Assembly (NCBI GenBank): GCA_013397455.1
Contig: VYZB01000145.1
Coordinates: forward strand, 177,578-241,577
DNA length: 64,000 nucleotides
Origin: Crotophaga sulcirostris
Lineage: Eukaryota; Chordata; Aves; Cuculiformes; Crotophagidae
Reading direction: 5' to 3'
Shown piece after piece: positions 61,736 through 64,000 of the stretch; position 1 is the stretch's first letter, and the number at the start of each line of letters is the position of its first letter. A program made the position numbers and the translations under genes. Below the pieces are notes generated by a model that worked only from the letters and a program-made list of their open reading frames with translations, was not told the DNA's origin and made no database searches.

Positions 61736-64000
61736 ATCAAAAGTGATCAGAATTATCTCTTAAGGCAGAGCTGGCTGACCTGGGCGATGAGATACGTGCG
61801 CAGTTCCTAAAAGAGGAGGCAGTGTGTCAACTGAATACCTTTCAAAAAAAGTTTTAATTTAGGCAACTCGTGTACCTACTCCCATGTCAATCTTCAAACA
61901 GGACTATATTCTAAGTGTGTGCCCAGGAGCTGATTTGCACACAGATGTGATGTACAGGCTACAAATATATTGATATACATATTACCAAGTATATTACACT
62001 TCAAGCATATCTAAACTCAAGGCAGCAAGTGCTTTTCCACAGAAAAGTAAACCCTCTGGGCTGAGAGTGAACACTTTCACTCAGCAGGAAAATGATGGTA
62101 AAACTGGAATGACATTCTGGTGTTAGAAGAAGGGACAATGCACTCTCACCTTGGTGTCCAGACAGCTTGATGTCTGCACAGAAACCTTAAGACACTGAAC
62201 ACCGAGTCCCAGGACAAGGTGTAAGTCTCAGCACTCATTGCTTTAGACAGCTGTTGACATCAAAAATAAAACAGCTTGTGAGCCCTCTGGTGGTATTTCT
62301 TTTTTCTCAGATGTTAGCAGGATCCTGCCATAGCAACAACATGGAAATGCACTCGGATATACAGGCAGTGGGGTGGAAGTGTCACTGTGCATCGTTACAC
62401 ACACACAAATCCATACATGCACACACACACGTATAAACACGTTGTGAGAGTCACTGCCAGAGCAAGGCAAGGAAGAAATCACCTGCCAACATAATCTGAG
62501 TATTTATGTGTTAGTGTGTCCCCCCCATATGACAGTACTAAGACTACAAAGGGGGACTACAACTACACACCAACAACACTTATAAGAAATTTAGAAAGAT
62601 CTTTGCCTTTCCAGTTCACAAGCTCTATCTATAATACAATGTCACCTGTAAAAAGCAAAATAAGTCACTACTGTGGGGCCAATGAACAAAATGTAAAATT
62701 AAATCCCTATCAGGTTCTCACTGGATTTGACAACTATAAATCCTTAAAAATAATAATAAAAAAAGAAATATTTCAGAGTTGCTCTGGATCATAGCAAGTA
62801 TCTGTTTAACTTAGTAATAATAACAGGAGCAAAAGACAGTTTCCATTTTTTTTTTATAATTGCAAAACTGAAATATATCAAAAAATCATTCCCTATATTG
62901 AATAATTTCATATTATCACCATGCTACAGGCATCCAGACATCGTAACCTTAAGAATAAGAAACAGAAAAGAGCATAATGGAATGGCACGTTGTGCTGAAA
63001 TTGGTCTCCAGCAAATGTCAGTTAAGTTAATAAAACTCCACAGTCACTACAGTAATTCATTATTAGGTTGCTGTTATCATCCCTTTACCTAACTTCTGGG
63101 AGAAAATTTACATTTTAGGTGTTACTCTTTGACAAGGATAATAATCAAGTTTCATTTTCATAATATTCTTTGCTGTTATAAGTGTTTGGGGATTCCTTGT
63201 TTAAATTTAAATGTTGAACAGTAATACTTCAACAATTACTATTGACAGTAGACAAGGAAACTCTGCCATAAGGGAATTTCCATAATCCCTCTCTTTTGGA
63301 TGTATTTAAGTGCCATTTATCTTTAGGAGGAGCTTTAGCTTTCAAATTATTTTAGTTATTTTAGTTTTCAAATTATTTCATATTTTCACCTCATTTAGAA
63401 AAAAAAACCCAACATATTAATCAGAAAAACAGGTGACTGAAGAGTAGTATGAGTAAGTTGTTACACACAAGTAGGGTTTGGAGGGATTTTTCACTGCCAT
63501 AGCATTCCGTTTATGGCTTCCATTTGTAGGATATAAAGTGTTGTGCTTAAAAATTGACAAATTTACTTGACTCTAATCATCCACTTCCTATTGTCCAGCA
63601 CAGGTGTTCCATTTTCTGGCACAAACCAGGTTTGAAATGTCAGTGCTGTTCGTTTTACTTCATGCTCCAGTGTGTTTCGTGTCAGCTGGGAGCCAGGAGT
63701 GGTGAGCAGTTACACCTCCCCGAGGAGCTCTAGGAAAACACATCATCTCAGGAGGACTCCCTGAACTCCTGGAGTGCACTGTGGTGCAGCTGTGCTTCTC
63801 CTGATTTTTTTTGGATGGGAAGAAAATAGCTGTATTCCCGGAATCACAGCGCCTTTGGAGCTCCTGTTCTGTTCCAAGAGGGAATATTTGGTATCAGACC
63901 ATCACTAGAAACAGCCCCCTTTTCCCACCCATGCTCTACACTGTTTGAGTTTTGCCATTGTTCCTGAACACAGTGGATTGTATTTGCAAAATTAATATAA
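61736..64000. other. Noncoding stretch
   Basis: No gene recognised. A CA-rich microsatellite lies at 62396-62431, and a small duplication of 'ttcaaattatttta' at about 63337-63375. A 92-codon plus frame at 62516-62794 lacks motifs. The last 400 bases are GC-richer and unassigned. Confidence 0.58.
62396..62431 (+). repeat. (CA)n-rich microsatellite
   Basis: Two short (AC)n runs separated by 'aatccatacatg'. Low copy number. Confidence 0.85.

Overview
This is nuclear DNA from a bird, from a gene-poor, AT-rich region. The clearest evidence is a set of 5'-truncated CR1 LINE copies. Nine carry a 3' tail built from an ACTGTGAT-type octamer, which suggests a non-galliform (neoavian) bird, because the tails I know from chicken use an ATTCTATG-type octamer. 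Four other copies carry ATTCTRTG-type or related tails. A fragment I recognise as an avian retroviral LTR family (about 35944-36330) supports the bird assignment. Nothing looks bacterial, phage-like or organellar: there are no operons, tRNAs, rRNAs or CRISPR arrays.

No protein-coding gene can be supported. Away from CR1, open frames are short (mostly 60-140 codons). They overlap on both strands, lack family motifs and sit in sequence of ordinary intergenic composition. The longer frames at 28073-28627, 45172-45762, 49198-49446 and 60181-60672 are CR1. On the sense strand they encode the degraded C-terminal end of the CR1 ORF2 polyprotein. The 269-codon frame at 51264-52073 is open only because it runs through an assembly gap.

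Layout. 1-13077 is AT-rich intergenic sequence with an old hairpin repeat (375-458), a short CR1 (2761-2848), an 80-bp tandem duplication (8595-8754) and a CpG-rich LTR-like scrap (12722-12829). 13078-13610 is a long old-type CR1. 13611-28257 is almost featureless apart from simple repeats, a CR1 remnant (20080-20147) and one stretch resembling a conserved enhancer (24331-24440). 28258-34312 holds three young-type CR1 pieces and a second old hairpin repeat (32302-32400). 35629-44140 holds an (AAT)n tract, the LTR fragment, two very old CR1 pieces and a 290-bp tandem duplication (43571-44140). 45080-49455 has four CR1 pieces on the minus strand. 51336-52052 is a homopurine satellite broken by a 574-base N gap. 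52053-64000 has a possible but unproven coding exon near 53.6-53.7 kb, an AT-rich duplication next to a CR1, a CpG-rich retroposon-like segment with a 23-nt poly(A), a GC-rich island, and two more CR1 copies.

The visible history is mobile-element insertion and small tandem duplications in a gene desert or a very large intron. I found no convincing new biological system. The items most worth checking are the possible exon at 53588-53734, the GC/CpG-rich block at 57560-58240, the purine-repeat gap and the CR1 subfamily structure.
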